From positions 1-64,000 of the forward strand of contig NZ_JYLO01000014.1 in the NCBI RefSeq assembly GCF_001439845.1: a stretch of 64,000 nt of DNA, written 5' to 3'. The notes beneath the pieces are model-generated. The model was given only the letters and a program-made list of their open reading frames with translations. It did no database searches and was not told the DNA's origin. Numbering within the stretch: the stretch's first letter is position 1; each line of letters starts with the position of its first letter. The DNA is from Pseudomonas lactis (GTDB lineage: Bacteria; Pseudomonadota; Gammaproteobacteria; Pseudomonadales; Pseudomonadaceae). The position numbers were made by a program, and so were the translations under genes. This document shows, piece by piece, positions 43,135 to 52,577 of the stretch.

Positions 43135-43549
43135 GGGCATGCCTTGGCCAAATGCGGAAAAACCGCAAGTTTGCCCGAATAACCGGGCTAAAAGCTATGT
43201 TTGTGCGTTGATTGGCAAGCAAAACCTTCCGACCGCTTGGGCCTGTCGCGCTGACTCTGGACGGAGTTTGGCAGCCCCTCACTATCTTGAAACAGATCTC
43301 ACCATCGCAAATCGGGGGCGTCGTCACGTTGTGCGTAGTCAGACGCTCCCCCTTCTAAACACGCGCGTCCAGGCGGCCCTGGGTCGGTTCGCCTGCCTGT
43401 CGGGCCCGGGCGTCGAAGGTGAGTCTCATACAGTGTTACGAGTTGGGTTCGGAACCTCGCCAGAACCTCTTCCCACACATCGATACGTGTTTGGACCACG
43501 GAGCGGTCGCAGGCACACATAAATTCTCTTTGCGAACCAGGTACTTTGT
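43135..43549. other. Intergenic region between divergent hybrid kinase and second giant gene
   Basis: This 415-bp stretch has no convincing gene on either strand. It must contain the promoters of the signalling operon (leftward) and of the second giant gene (rightward). No clear palindrome, sigma-54 or terminator pattern was recognised. Confidence 0.4.
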
Positions 43550-46500
43550 ATGACGAAGATATTGCACAGTTTCCAGCCTGATATCCTTGCACATTTACCC
43601 AAGCCCCCCCCCATCATCAAACTCCCACACACGCCGCTCACGCCCCCGCAATCTCCCGAAGTCCCGGGCACTCCCGACGTCAGCAACCTTGATCTCAACG
43701 AGCAACTGGGCAACCGTCAGAATTTGAACACGCTCGGCGATGCCTTGGTCGGGATCGCCGAGCGCTTGGGCAAGGACGCGCCCGCCCATGACGTATTGGC
43801 AGCGCTCAAAGCCACCTCGATGGAGGTTCATCCGGACTCAGCGGCTCGCGCCGTGATGGGGGCTCGCACCACGCTTGAATCTTTTATAAAAAGCCTGGGG
43901 CTGCCGCTACCCAACAGTCACTTCGGCATATCTGGCCTCTCGGTGGCGGTGCTCGACCGTGCGCAAATCCATCCGCTGGGCAACCTGGAGGGCGCATTGG
44001 GCTGGCCCGTGCCGATGAGTGCCGATGACCAGCAGCGCTTGCACAACCTGGCTCTCAATTACGCCACCGCGCCGGATCAGCCAACCGTCAAGCAAACCCC
44101 TGGTTCGTTGCTGGCGTATTTACGCGAGCAAACCACCCTGGCGCCCGACGTCTTGGGCGATCCGGTCAAAACCCTGAACGCACTGGTCAGTTCCCCCGCG
44201 GCGCAGCAACTGGGCAAGAGCCTGCAGGAAGGTATGCAGCACGTCGCCACGGATAGCAGCGCCATGGACCACCTCCTGGCTGCCATGACCCTGCAACTGG
44301 ACCCCGAGTCCATCACTGAGGCCAATCGCAACCTGACAGCCGGCTTCGATCTGGCCCACGAAGATCACTGGAACCAAACCGCTGACAAGGTGGTGCAAGC
44401 GTTGGGCAAACATTTGGTAGCCAACGGCAAGACCAGCCCCGATCTGGCCGGCGTCGCCGCTTATTTATTGCTGGCATCCCGCGCACCGGTATTCCTGATC
44501 AAGGACATCCCCTCAACCGTGACCTATGGAAGCCCGGCGTGGGTCAACCTGGCCGTTGCCGCAACGACAATTGAAGCCCAGACTCCCGGCCGGGTCGCGA
44601 GCATGACCTTCGCAGAAGTCATGCTCGAGGCCGAGAGCGCCGGCCTGGCCGACCGCTCAGTCACTCACGATGCGCAACGTGAAGCCCTGATCGACTGGGG
44701 CGTTGTGCAGGGCGTACTAGTCAAAAAAGCCGATCACCTCTACAGCGCTGAAGAACTGGCTGCCCTGCTGAGTGAATTCGAGGCGCGCACGGCGTCGATG
44801 ACCTCGGCGACTCAAGTTTTTGAAAAAGAACTGCCCTCCCGTGCGCTGAAAGCCGACACCGTACTCAAAGAGCGCTTTCCCGGCCTGGAAGCGCTCTACG
44901 ATAAAAGATTGATTCACGTGTCGTATCAGAAGCGCAGGCCCTGGGGAGATGTCTTCTATGAACCCGGCCCGGTCGGGCCGCACTCGCTCAGGGACATCGT
45001 GATGATGGACTTGAAAGGGCCGGTTCGCTACAGCAGCAGTGATTCGCGTATTCCTTTGGATAAGTTGAATGCCATCTCCACGTTTGGCGTGCTTGAGTCG
45101 TTCAACCAGGAATTCAAGGCCGCCATCAATGAAAAAAAAGTCGCGATGAACACTGCCATAAGGCACTTGATCTCCCAACTGCCGCTGGAAGATAGAAAGA
45201 ATTTCGAATTAGGCAAACTTTCATTTTTTTATAATCAATCCACGACCCTGAGCACAGAACTCATTCCGATCTGGGGTAACACGCTTCACCCCAAAGAAGA
45301 ACCGTTGTTAGTACGCGTAGAACGCGGTGGCAAGGCGACTGATTATGAAATCAGCTTCAAAGAGGGGTCGATTCGAAGCTTTCTCCCCAATAGAGCGGAG
45401 CCCAAGACGACAAAAAATGGCAACGTAAAATGCGAAACCATAGCCTTCAGTCCTTCAAAAGGTGGCAGCTCGCTTCGCAAGGAACAGCCCCCGACGGACA
45501 AAGCCGTACCTGACAGCTTCAATGGCGCTCGTAGTCAACTCATCGCAGATGCGTTTGTGGAACATACCAATTTTGATGATGAGGCCATCCTGGAGCAGGC
45601 ACGGGGCCTCACTTACCACGATAAGAATGAGAAACGGGCCAATGCGATCAGCAACTTCATTTTAGAACTGGTGCCGTTTTATTCGGCTATCAATTGTTTT
45701 CGCAAGGGCAAAGTCTTCGAGGGTCTGAGTCACTTGGACATGGACCTGTTCGGGTTCGTGACCGCAGGGATGTCCACTGCCGGGAAAATGATCAAGATTG
45801 CCGGCACCACGGCCTCCGCCGTCAGCAAAGGGGCGCGCGCGGCCAAGGTCATCGGCATGGCGACTTTCAGCGCACTTAACCCGTTGGGTGGGTTGGGTGA
45901 TGCGGCTATCGGGGGGGCGCGGCTGGCTGGTAAGGGCCTTCAGTTTCTTCGAAACAAAGCCACCAAGGCGGCGAATGCAATTCGCGGTGCTACCGGCAGT
46001 TACGATGTGCTCAAGGCAGCGGGCAAGGGACACGGGACCGCAGTGATTGGTACTTATCCCTCTGGAAACGTCAGCTTGCAGACGGTCGCCGTATTCAAAA
46101 ATAATCGGTGGTATCACTATGACCCGATCAAGAAAAACGTATTTGGGGCGCCGATCAAAAATTTTTCGCGCGTGGGCGCGTCGTCAATGATAGTCCGCGC
46201 CACAGGCTCTAATAACGCTGCTTTTCGGCATCTTCTGAACCTCTCCCAATCGCCAACGAATGCTGCCGCTTATCAACGAGGTCTAACTCAAGGCTCTCCT
46301 TTTGACCTGCCAGGCTTTCATGTCCATATGTCTTCCGAAGATTTAGTCAATATTGCGTTAAATAATCACTTGGCCCCTGAACAAATGGGCACGCTGGTGA
46401 GGGAAATCAAAGCGCTGAGAATCGAGGAGGCCAAACTGGTCGTATCGAACCTAAAACATGATGTGAGTGCTCCTGGTGTGATTTTCACCGATGTGTCGCA

Positions 46501-47077
46501 GATCGATTATCTGGCGCGTACTGACATAACATCCACGGGCCATTGCGCAGGTTTTTCCAACCTCATGGCCTTGGCGATCATGCTCGGTAAAGAAGACGAG
46601 CTGATAAAAAATATCAAACGCGCAGCGATGAATCCGGGGGACATACAAGCGGCTGAATTTATCCAAGAGCTGCATAACTTCCAGATGATCGTTGGGGACC
46701 GGTCGGCTGTTCACATGGGTAAATCTTTCAAGCAGCAAAATCACTTGGAGATCATCGACGAACTGACCAACTCCCCCACCTCGAAAACCATAAGAATCGT
46801 AACTGCGGACCATGCAATGGTAGCTGGGATAAAGGTCGAAGGTAGCAGCACAAGCTGGTTTTTCTACGACCCCGATGGCGCGCTGGTCAAATTCACAACC
46901 TTGCAGGCAATGCAGGAGGGCATGGAAAAAGTGCTCAACAGTGGCCGACATGGAAAGAATATGAACCCGTACGTCACGGATAAGGGCGATAAATTCTTTG
47001 AAACCAGTGAATTTGCCGCCAGCGATATGGACACGGTGAACGACGTTTACAAAGAGTTGTTGGACGCCGCACTGTAA
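43550..47077 (+). CDS. Giant protein with C58 (YopT)-like cysteine protease tail, toxin/effector-like
   Basis: This 1175-aa protein starts at ATG 43550 with AGG upstream and has no signal peptide. Layout: a Pro-rich N-terminus (18-42); a core at about 146-875 shared with the first giant; a hydrophobic helical block at about 700-800; and the WYHYDPIKKNVFGAPIKNF element at 854-872. The tail at about 880-1175 is absent from the paralogue. It holds Cys999 (TGHCAGFSNLMAL), His1088 (TADHAMVAGI) and Asp1107 (WFFYDPDGALVKF). That is the C...H...(F/Y)DP.G order of C58/YopT-type proteases, with H-to-D spacing close to known members (19 versus about 15-16). The delivery route is unknown. The family link is inference from motifs. 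Confidence 0.6.
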   Translation: MTKILHSFQPDILAHLPKPPPIIKLPHTPLTPPQSPEVPGTPDVSNLDLNEQLGNRQNLNTLGDALVGIAERLGKDAPAHDVLAALKATSMEVHPDSAARAVMGARTTLESFIKSLGLPLPNSHFGISGLSVAVLDRAQIHPLGNLEGALGWPVPMSADDQQRLHNLALNYATAPDQPTVKQTPGSLLAYLREQTTLAPDVLGDPVKTLNALVSSPAAQQLGKSLQEGMQHVATDSSAMDHLLAAMTLQLDPESITEANRNLTAGFDLAHEDHWNQTADKVVQALGKHLVANGKTSPDLAGVAAYLLLASRAPVFLIKDIPSTVTYGSPAWVNLAVAATTIEAQTPGRVASMTFAEVMLEAESAGLADRSVTHDAQREALIDWGVVQGVLVKKADHLYSAEELAALLSEFEARTASMTSATQVFEKELPSRALKADTVLKERFPGLEALYDKRLIHVSYQKRRPWGDVFYEPGPVGPHSLRDIVMMDLKGPVRYSSSDSRIPLDKLNAISTFGVLESFNQEFKAAINEKKVAMNTAIRHLISQLPLEDRKNFELGKLSFFYNQSTTLSTELIPIWGNTLHPKEEPLLVRVERGGKATDYEISFKEGSIRSFLPNRAEPKTTKNGNVKCETIAFSPSKGGSSLRKEQPPTDKAVPDSFNGARSQLIADAFVEHTNFDDEAILEQARGLTYHDKNEKRANAISNFILELVPFYSAINCFRKGKVFEGLSHLDMDLFGFVTAGMSTAGKMIKIAGTTASAVSKGARAAKVIGMATFSALNPLGGLGDAAIGGARLAGKGLQFLRNKATKAANAIRGATGSYDVLKAAGKGHGTAVIGTYPSGNVSLQTVAVFKNNRWYHYDPIKKNVFGAPIKNFSRVGASSMIVRATGSNNAAFRHLLNLSQSPTNAAAYQRGLTQGSPFDLPGFHVHMSSEDLVNIALNNHLAPEQMGTLVREIKALRIEEAKLVVSNLKHDVSAPGVIFTDVSQIDYLARTDITSTGHCAGFSNLMALAIMLGKEDELIKNIKRAAMNPGDIQAAEFIQELHNFQMIVGDRSAVHMGKSFKQQNHLEIIDELTNSPTSKTIRIVTADHAMVAGIKVEGSSTSWFFYDPDGALVKFTTLQAMQEGMEKVLNSGRHGKNMNPYVTDKGDKFFETSEFAASDMDTVNDVYKELLDAAL

Positions 47078-47087
47078 AGGCATCATA

Positions 47088-47119
47088 GCGCGCCAATGAA
47101 TGTTGGCGCGCTTGTGTTT
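47088..47119 (+). terminator. Terminator of the second giant gene
   Basis: GCGCGCCAA (47088-47096), loop TGAATG and TTGGCGCGC (47103-47111) form a perfect 9-bp stem 11 bases after the stop. It is followed by TTGTGTTT. Confidence 0.85.
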
Positions 47120-47283
47120 CAGCAAACGCTCATAGGGTTTCGCCCGCGCGTGAGACTTTATCCCGCACAATGATCACAATAGGCACCTTTTGTGGGAACT
47201 AGCCAGGAAGCGCAACACTCACTAGTAAGCAGTCAGTCAATCCCATAGCCCCGTACGCTCTCCATTTTTCAGGAATATCCCTT

Positions 47284-47637
47284 ATGCCCGCCGCCTCCAC
47301 CATCCTTGTAGTCGAAGACGACGCTATCGTGCGCATGCTGATCGTCGATGTCCTCGAAGAGTTGGAGTTCCAGGTGCTCGAAGCCGCTGATGCTGGGGAA
47401 GCATTGACGGTGGTGCAAGATACCGCCCAGGTCATCGACCTGATGATGACCGACGTCGGCCTGCCCGATATGGACGGCAAACAACTGGCAACCAAAGTGC
47501 GCGAACTGCGCGCTACCCTGCCGATTCTGTTTGCTAGCGGCTATGCCGAAAACATTGACGTGCCTGCCGGCATGCAGGTGATTGCCAAGCCGTTCTCGAT
47601 TGATCAATTGCGTGACAAAGTCAAATCCATGCTCTAA
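47284..47637 (+). CDS. Single-domain response regulator
   Basis: This 117-aa REC-only protein has acidic pocket EDD (11-13), Asp57 (LMMTDVGLPDMDGKQLA), switch FASGYAEN and Lys in VIAKPFSIDQL. The DVGLP.M.G.QLA stretch is closest in the window to the receiver at the end of the KaiC-linked kinase (DVGLPGMNGRQLA), so the two may be related by duplication. ATG at 47284 follows AGGA. It stands alone between two terminators. Its kinase is probably in the island to the left. Confidence 0.9.
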   Translation: MPAASTILVVEDDAIVRMLIVDVLEELEFQVLEAADAGEALTVVQDTAQVIDLMMTDVGLPDMDGKQLATKVRELRATLPILFASGYAENIDVPAGMQVIAKPFSIDQLRDKVKSML

Positions 47638-47751
47638 CGCCCCTTCCCTATCGTCCTTTGCAGAGATTAACGTGACGACCGGCCAATAAAACAGGAAACT
47701 CAGCGCCTTCACGCCACGCTCTCAGATAGCACTCAGGAAGGACGCAACAAC

Positions 47752-49152
47752 ATGATTGGAAAACCGACGCGCCTGCTGTTGGCGAGCCTCTCGATTTTCA
47801 TGAGCTCCGGCGCCTGGGCTGACTTCACCGCAAGCCCCAGCGAAGCCCGGGCCATCGCCAAGGAAGCCTACCTGTACGGCTTCCCCGTGGTGCAGATGTA
47901 CAAGACGCTCTACACCCAGGCCGTTGATAAAGGCGGCGCCCACTTCAAGGCGCCGTTCAACCGTATCGACAACAGCGCCCAGGTGCTCACTCCCAAGGAC
48001 AATGCAGTTACTACCCCTAACGTCGACACGCCCTACTCGTTCGTGTGGATGGACCTGCGTAAAGAACCGCTGGTGCTGACGCTGCCCAAGGTCGAAGACA
48101 ACCGCTACTACTCGGTGCAGTTGATCGACCTCTATACGCAGAATTTCGCCTACCTGGGCACCCGCAGTACTGGCAATAACGGCGGCCACTACATGATTGC
48201 CGGGCCAGACTGGAAAGGTCAGCAGCCGGTGGACATCGACCGTGTGATCTACAGCGAAAGCAACATCGCCTACGCTCTGTACCGCACGCAGCTGTTTGAT
48301 GACAAAGACCTGGGCAAGGTCAAGCAGATCCAGAACGGCTACAAGGTGCAGGCGCTGAGTAGCTATGTGAAACAACCGGCCCCCCCCAACGTGCCGAAGA
48401 TCCAATGGCCCAAGCCGATGGCAACCATGACCGAAGGCCCGCAGCTGTTTCGCTACCTGAACTTCATGCTGGCCTTCGCCGCGCCACAGGACAGCGAAAA
48501 AGACCTGCTGGCGCGCTTTGCCAAGATCGGTATCGCCCCAGGCGCGCCGTTCAAGGTGAACCAGTTGACCGCCGAGCAGCGCAAGGCCCTGGAAGACGGC
48601 ATCACCGATGGCCGCGCCGAATTCGCCGCGTTCAAGAAGGCCAAGGTCGACACCCACCAAGTGACCAGCGCAGACCTGTACGGCAGCCGCGACCACCTGC
48701 AAAACAACTACCTGTACCGCTACGCCGGTGCCGAGCTGGGGATGTTCGGCAACTCCAGTGATGAAGCCGCGCACTTGAGCTACGTCATCGACAGCGAGGG
48801 CAAGCCGGCCAATGGTGCACGCCACAGCTACACCGTGCATTTTGCCAAGGACCAGTTGCCGCCGGCTGATGCGTTCTGGTCGCTGACGATGTACGACGCC
48901 AAGACCAGACTGCTGGTGCCAAACCACAAGAAGCGCTACCTGATCAACTCGCAGATGTTGCCGAGCCTCAAGCTCGACGCCGACGGTGGCCTGACCCTGG
49001 CATTGCAACACCACGAACCGCCCAAGGCTGAGCAGAGCAACTGGTTGCCAGCCCCGCCCGGCCCGTTCTACGCGGTATTGCGCATTTACCTGCCCAAGCC
49101 TGAAGTCGCTAGCGGCCAGTGGAAGCTGCCAGCGTTGACGCCGCTTAAATAA
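47752..49152 (+). CDS. DUF1254/DUF1214 secreted protein
   Basis: This 466-aa protein has a signal peptide (LLLASLSIFMSSGAWA, cleavage near residue 24). The DUF1254 part (about 35-190) carries AYLYGFPVVQMYKTLY and VTTPNVDTPYSFVWMDL. The DUF1214 part is at about 350-455 (FWSLTMYDAKTRLLVPNHKKRYLI). Such proteins are widespread in proteobacteria and their biochemical role is not established; the fold is beta-rich. The start follows AGGAAGG. It is monocistronic, ending in a strong bidirectional terminator. Confidence 0.9.
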   Translation: MIGKPTRLLLASLSIFMSSGAWADFTASPSEARAIAKEAYLYGFPVVQMYKTLYTQAVDKGGAHFKAPFNRIDNSAQVLTPKDNAVTTPNVDTPYSFVWMDLRKEPLVLTLPKVEDNRYYSVQLIDLYTQNFAYLGTRSTGNNGGHYMIAGPDWKGQQPVDIDRVIYSESNIAYALYRTQLFDDKDLGKVKQIQNGYKVQALSSYVKQPAPPNVPKIQWPKPMATMTEGPQLFRYLNFMLAFAAPQDSEKDLLARFAKIGIAPGAPFKVNQLTAEQRKALEDGITDGRAEFAAFKKAKVDTHQVTSADLYGSRDHLQNNYLYRYAGAELGMFGNSSDEAAHLSYVIDSEGKPANGARHSYTVHFAKDQLPPADAFWSLTMYDAKTRLLVPNHKKRYLINSQMLPSLKLDADGGLTLALQHHEPPKAEQSNWLPAPPGPFYAVLRIYLPKPEVASGQWKLPALTPLK

Positions 49153-49163
49153 TTTCGGCGAAT

Positions 49164-49203
49164 AAAAAAAGCGCGGCGGGTGATTACCCGCCGCGCTTTT
49201 TTT
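49164..49203. terminator. Strong bidirectional terminator
   Basis: GCGCGGCGGGT, loop GATT and ACCCGCCGCGC form a perfect stem flanked by A7 on the left and T7 on the right. It serves both convergent genes (stops at 49152 and 49207). Confidence 0.95.
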
Positions 49204-49206
49204 GAC

Positions 49207-49878
49207 TCAGTGTTTTTTCAGTTTCACGTAAGACTGGTGCAGGTCCGACGCCCAACCGTCAATGACGCTTTTCACATCGTCGGCCTTCATGACCTGAGAA
49301 TCATTGGCCAGCGGCTTGCCGGTGCCTTTGCGCACCACTTGGGCCAGCACTTTATGAGTGCTGCCATCGAGAAACTGCGCCTCGGTGCCCAGGGTGGTTT
49401 CCTGATCGCGAATGCCGGTGCCGGTGCTCACTGCCGCGGCCACCAGGGCGACGGGAATAAATTCATAAGGCTTGAGGCTTTCGGTCTTGCTGCTCACCGC
49501 GGTAATCGCCGCTCTTACCACGATCACTCCAGGGCCTGGGGCATTGGCCACGGGCAGTGACTGGGCCAGCTCGCGCTTGAGCGCCTGGTTGTAATAGTCG
49601 TTGATGCCGCGCAGCGTACTCTCGGGAATCCGGGAGGTGGCCTGGGGCTTGGGGTAGAACTGGGTGGGCTCGATGTACACCGCCGTGTAGCGGCTCAGGT
49701 CCAGCTGTGGATCGACCCAGCGCATCACCTCGGCCCCCGACGGTGACTTGGCTTCCTTGAGTTGGCTGTAGTTGGAAAGAAACCCTGAATACTCATCCGG
49801 CTGCACCACCTTGCTGGCGCAACCAGCCATACCGAGCGAGGCGACGCATAGTGTGCCGATCATTAGCCTTAGCTTCAT
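49207..49878 (-). CDS. DUF3313-family lipoprotein
   Basis: This 223-aa protein has a lipobox LGMAGC (Cys20), so it is probably anchored in the outer or inner membrane after export. The DUF3313 pattern is present: YSGFLSNYSQL, YTAVYIEPTQFYP, then VVRAAITAVS and the glycine/Ala-rich VALVAAAVSTGTGIRDQ. The function of the family is unknown. No operon partner was seen. Confidence 0.85.
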   Translation of the reverse strand: MKLRLMIGTLCVASLGMAGCASKVVQPDEYSGFLSNYSQLKEAKSPSGAEVMRWVDPQLDLSRYTAVYIEPTQFYPKPQATSRIPESTLRGINDYYNQALKRELAQSLPVANAPGPGVIVVRAAITAVSSKTESLKPYEFIPVALVAAAVSTGTGIRDQETTLGTEAQFLDGSTHKVLAQVVRKGTGKPLANDSQVMKADDVKSVIDGWASDLHQSYVKLKKH

Positions 49879-50068
49879 TAGTGAACTCCCTGGCGACCAT
49901 CATCGTGAGAACGAGTGGTAGGTATAGCCAATGTTAGGACATTGCACCTTATTTAACATGGGGCATCACTCAGATTTGAACTGCTCCGGTGAATTGGCTG
50001 GCAACTGCGTATGACTCATCCGCCTTGAATGGGTAAGGTGAAGCCACACTTTTTGTCCGGAGCATCAC

Positions 50069-50782
50069 ATGCGCACCATCGGCCTTATCGGCGGCATGAG
50101 CTGGGAGTCCAGCGCCGAGTATTACCGTCTCATCAACCAGCGCGTGCGCGATCAGCTCGGCCCGCTGCGGTCGGCGCAAGTGTTGATGTACAGCGTGGAT
50201 TTCGGCCCGGTGGAACAGGCCCAGCATGCCGGGCGTTGGGACGATGCCGCGCTGATCTTGGAAGATGCCGCGCGACGCTTGCAGGCCGGGGGTGCTGATT
50301 GTGTGGTGCTGTGTACCAACACCATGCATTTAGTGGCACCTCGCATTGAGGCGGCGGTGTCGATTCCCTTCCTGCATATTGCTGATGCCACGGCGACGGC
50401 GGCTCTGGAGGCTGGGACCTTGACGGTAGGCTTGCTGGGTACCGCGTTCACCATGGAGCAGGATTTCCTTAAATCGCGCCTCGCCGCCCAGGGGCTCACC
50501 GTGCTGGTGCCAGACGCGGATGAACGCAAGGCGGTGCACCGAATCATCTATGAAGAGTTGTGCGTGGGCGTCATCAGTGACGCCTCGCGCCAGGTGTATC
50601 AGCGGGTGATCCAGACACTCGCGGCACGCGGCGCTCAGGCGATTATTCTCGGCTGCACGGAAATTTGCCTGCTGATCCAGCCCGAACACAGCGCCCTGCC
50701 ACTGCTGGACACCACCGCGCTGCATGCGCAGGCCGCGGTCGGGTTTGCCTTACAGGGCACAGGTATCGCCACAACTTTTTAG
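50069..50782 (+). CDS. Aspartate/glutamate racemase-family protein
   Basis: This 237-aa cytosolic cofactor-independent racemase has the two catalytic cysteines, Cys82 (LCTNTMHLV) and Cys196 (LGCTEICLL), in the usual places. The N-terminal IGLIGGMSWESSAEYY is typical of the RacX/YgeA branch, which acts on broad or non-protein D-amino acids. CGGAGC precedes the ATG. It is isolated from other metabolic genes. Confidence 0.9.
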   Translation: MRTIGLIGGMSWESSAEYYRLINQRVRDQLGPLRSAQVLMYSVDFGPVEQAQHAGRWDDAALILEDAARRLQAGGADCVVLCTNTMHLVAPRIEAAVSIPFLHIADATATAALEAGTLTVGLLGTAFTMEQDFLKSRLAAQGLTVLVPDADERKAVHRIIYEELCVGVISDASRQVYQRVIQTLAARGAQAIILGCTEICLLIQPEHSALPLLDTTALHAQAAVGFALQGTGIATTF

Positions 50783-50824
50783 CCGCTACCTGAACCCAAT
50801 ATCCTGGTTGGCTGTCAGGTCTTC

Positions 50825-50917
50825 TTCGCGAGCAAGCCCGCTCCCACAGGGAATCTGTGCCAAACGCTGATTTTGTGGGCAATGCATGACCAGTGTGGGA
50901 GCTGGCTTGCCTGCGAA
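50825..50917. repeat. REPIN made from two REP variants
   Basis: The arm TTCGCGAGCAAGCCCGCTCC with CACAGG (50825-50850) faces an inverted arm GTGTGGGAGCTGGCTTGCCT with GCGAA (ending 50917). The two arms differ in their central bases (AGCCCGC versus AGCTGGC), so this is a mixed pair. The remainder of 50783-50994 shows no gene. Confidence 0.75.
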
Positions 50918-50994
50918 GGCGGTGGTTCAGGCAAAGACTCAGTAACTGACACACCGCTTTCATCGAAGTTGTATAGAGCCCTATGCTTACAGGA

Positions 50995-51243
50995 TCAAGC
51001 CGATGTGCGCAGGCGCGCCATGCTGAAGGTGTAGACAAACACACCATCACGCAGGGCATAGTCACGTAATCGCCCTTCCACTTCGAAGCCGAACTTGCGG
51101 TACAGGTTGTGCGCAGCTTCGTTGTCGGCGTAGACCGTCAGTTCCACACGGCGCAGGTTCATCCAGTTGTCGGCCACCTCCAGCGCGGCCGCCAACAGCC
51201 GCGAACCGACGCCCTTTCCCTGCCACGCGGGCGCCACGCCCAT
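50995..51243 (-). pseudogene. 5'-truncated GNAT acetyltransferase
   Basis: The 82-codon frame begins exactly at the acetyl-CoA binding motif (MGVAPAWQGKGVGSRLL) and contains the C-terminal half of a GNAT domain (ADNEAAHNLYRKFGFEVEGRLRDYALRDG). The usual 70-90 N-terminal residues are missing. The upstream frame reads into a stop (TGA) ten codons earlier, without GNAT-like sequence. No good ribosome binding site was seen. It is most likely a remnant left by deletion. Confidence 0.75.
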
Positions 51244-51508
51244 ACCCCCTGAATCACGATAGACGGTTCAGGCACGTGCATTGCATTTCATCCTATGAAA
51301 GACAGGTGGCCGGCCAGTGTAGAGGCTAAGTCGCCCACCTGACGAGCCGGAGTTTTCCCACCGGCCAACCAGCACCATCCTGCATCTGAACGATAGCGAT
51401 CCTTGCGCGCAACGCCGATACTCAGCCCAGGCCCTGCCCCGTCAACCCGACGCTTTGGCCTTCACCCTGTGACGAGAACAACAAAAAAAGTCCCACAGAG
51501 GAACACCC

Positions 51509-52480
51509 ATGAACCGTCTCGATCCCGCGAGCCTGTTACAGGCTTTCAGCACTCTGACCCTGGACCTGCAACGCCTGGCCCAACACCAGGACATCGAACA
51601 CTTTCAACACCATGCCCTGGCGCGCCTTAGCCAATTGCTGGCCTTCGACAGCGCCTGGTGGGGGCGCTCGGCGGTTATCAACGGTTTACCGCACGAGCAC
51701 AACAGCTACCTCTACCAGTTGCCCCCCGACTATCTGGCGGACTGGCAGTCGATCCGCCATCTGGACGTAACCGTTGCGCGGGTGCATGCGTCGCCCGGCG
51801 AGGCGGTGATCATCGATATGCGCGACTCCGCCAACGGCAGCGCCTTGAACTGGCTGGGGCAACGCCACGGCTTGGGTGAACTGCTGTGTGTGATCCATAT
51901 CGACCCGCAAACCCACCTCAGCCACCACCTGACACTCTACCGCCAACCCGCTGCACCCAAGTTCAACGTGCAGGATTGCCAGATGATTAATAACTTGATG
52001 CTGCACCTGGTGGCAGCGGTCTCGGCAAACCAGATCCGCACCTTGGTGGCGATGCGGGAAACCCTGACCAGCCCGCGCAACCTCGCGCTGGCGGTGTGCG
52101 ACCCACGGGGAGTGTTGCAATGTGCCGAGCGAGGGTTTGTCGACCTGCTGCTCAGCGAATGGCCGCAATGGCGCGGCCCCACCCTGCCGGTGCCTCTGGA
52201 TGAACGCGGCCATGACGGCAAGCATATCCATATCCAGGCGTCCCCAGTGGGCGACCAGTTGCTGTTGGCCGCACGCATCAACCGCGCCCTGCCCCAGCTC
52301 AGCCCACGGGAAAACGATGTTGCCCAAGGCTTTGGCGAGGGCAAGACCTACAAGGAAGTGGCCCGCGACCTTGGCCTCTCGCCCAATACCGTGCGCCACC
52401 ATATTCGCGCCATCTATACCAAGCTCGGCGTCAAGGACAAGGCACGCATAGCGCACCTGGTGCACGCCCCGCCCGACTGA
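51509..52480 (+). CDS. LuxR-type transcriptional regulator
   Basis: This 323-aa DNA-binding protein has a C-terminal LuxR helix-turn-helix (about 258-318: LSPRENDVAQGFGEGKTYKEVARDLGLSPNTVRHHIRAIY). The N-terminal 250 residues look like a GAF/PAS-type sensing domain and have no autoinducer-binding or receiver signature. It is followed after 97 bases by an outer-membrane channel, MFS transporter and deacylase on the same strand, which it probably controls. The gap 51244-51508 shows only the damaged GNAT surroundings and no other gene. Confidence 0.88.
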   Translation: MNRLDPASLLQAFSTLTLDLQRLAQHQDIEHFQHHALARLSQLLAFDSAWWGRSAVINGLPHEHNSYLYQLPPDYLADWQSIRHLDVTVARVHASPGEAVIIDMRDSANGSALNWLGQRHGLGELLCVIHIDPQTHLSHHLTLYRQPAAPKFNVQDCQMINNLMLHLVAAVSANQIRTLVAMRETLTSPRNLALAVCDPRGVLQCAERGFVDLLLSEWPQWRGPTLPVPLDERGHDGKHIHIQASPVGDQLLLAARINRALPQLSPRENDVAQGFGEGKTYKEVARDLGLSPNTVRHHIRAIYTKLGVKDKARIAHLVHAPPD

Positions 52481-52577
52481 CCCTGCCCGTTTCTCCCACG
52501 GTTTACCACGGTCGTTTTTCAACGGTCACGGGCTGCTGTTGCCCTTTTTTCGGCCTTCTCACACGAGACGCTTCTTC

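Noticed and set aside
33230..47077. Type III or type VI secretion apparatus linked to the giant proteins
   Set aside because: No secretion structural, chaperone, VgrG or PAAR gene is visible in the window.
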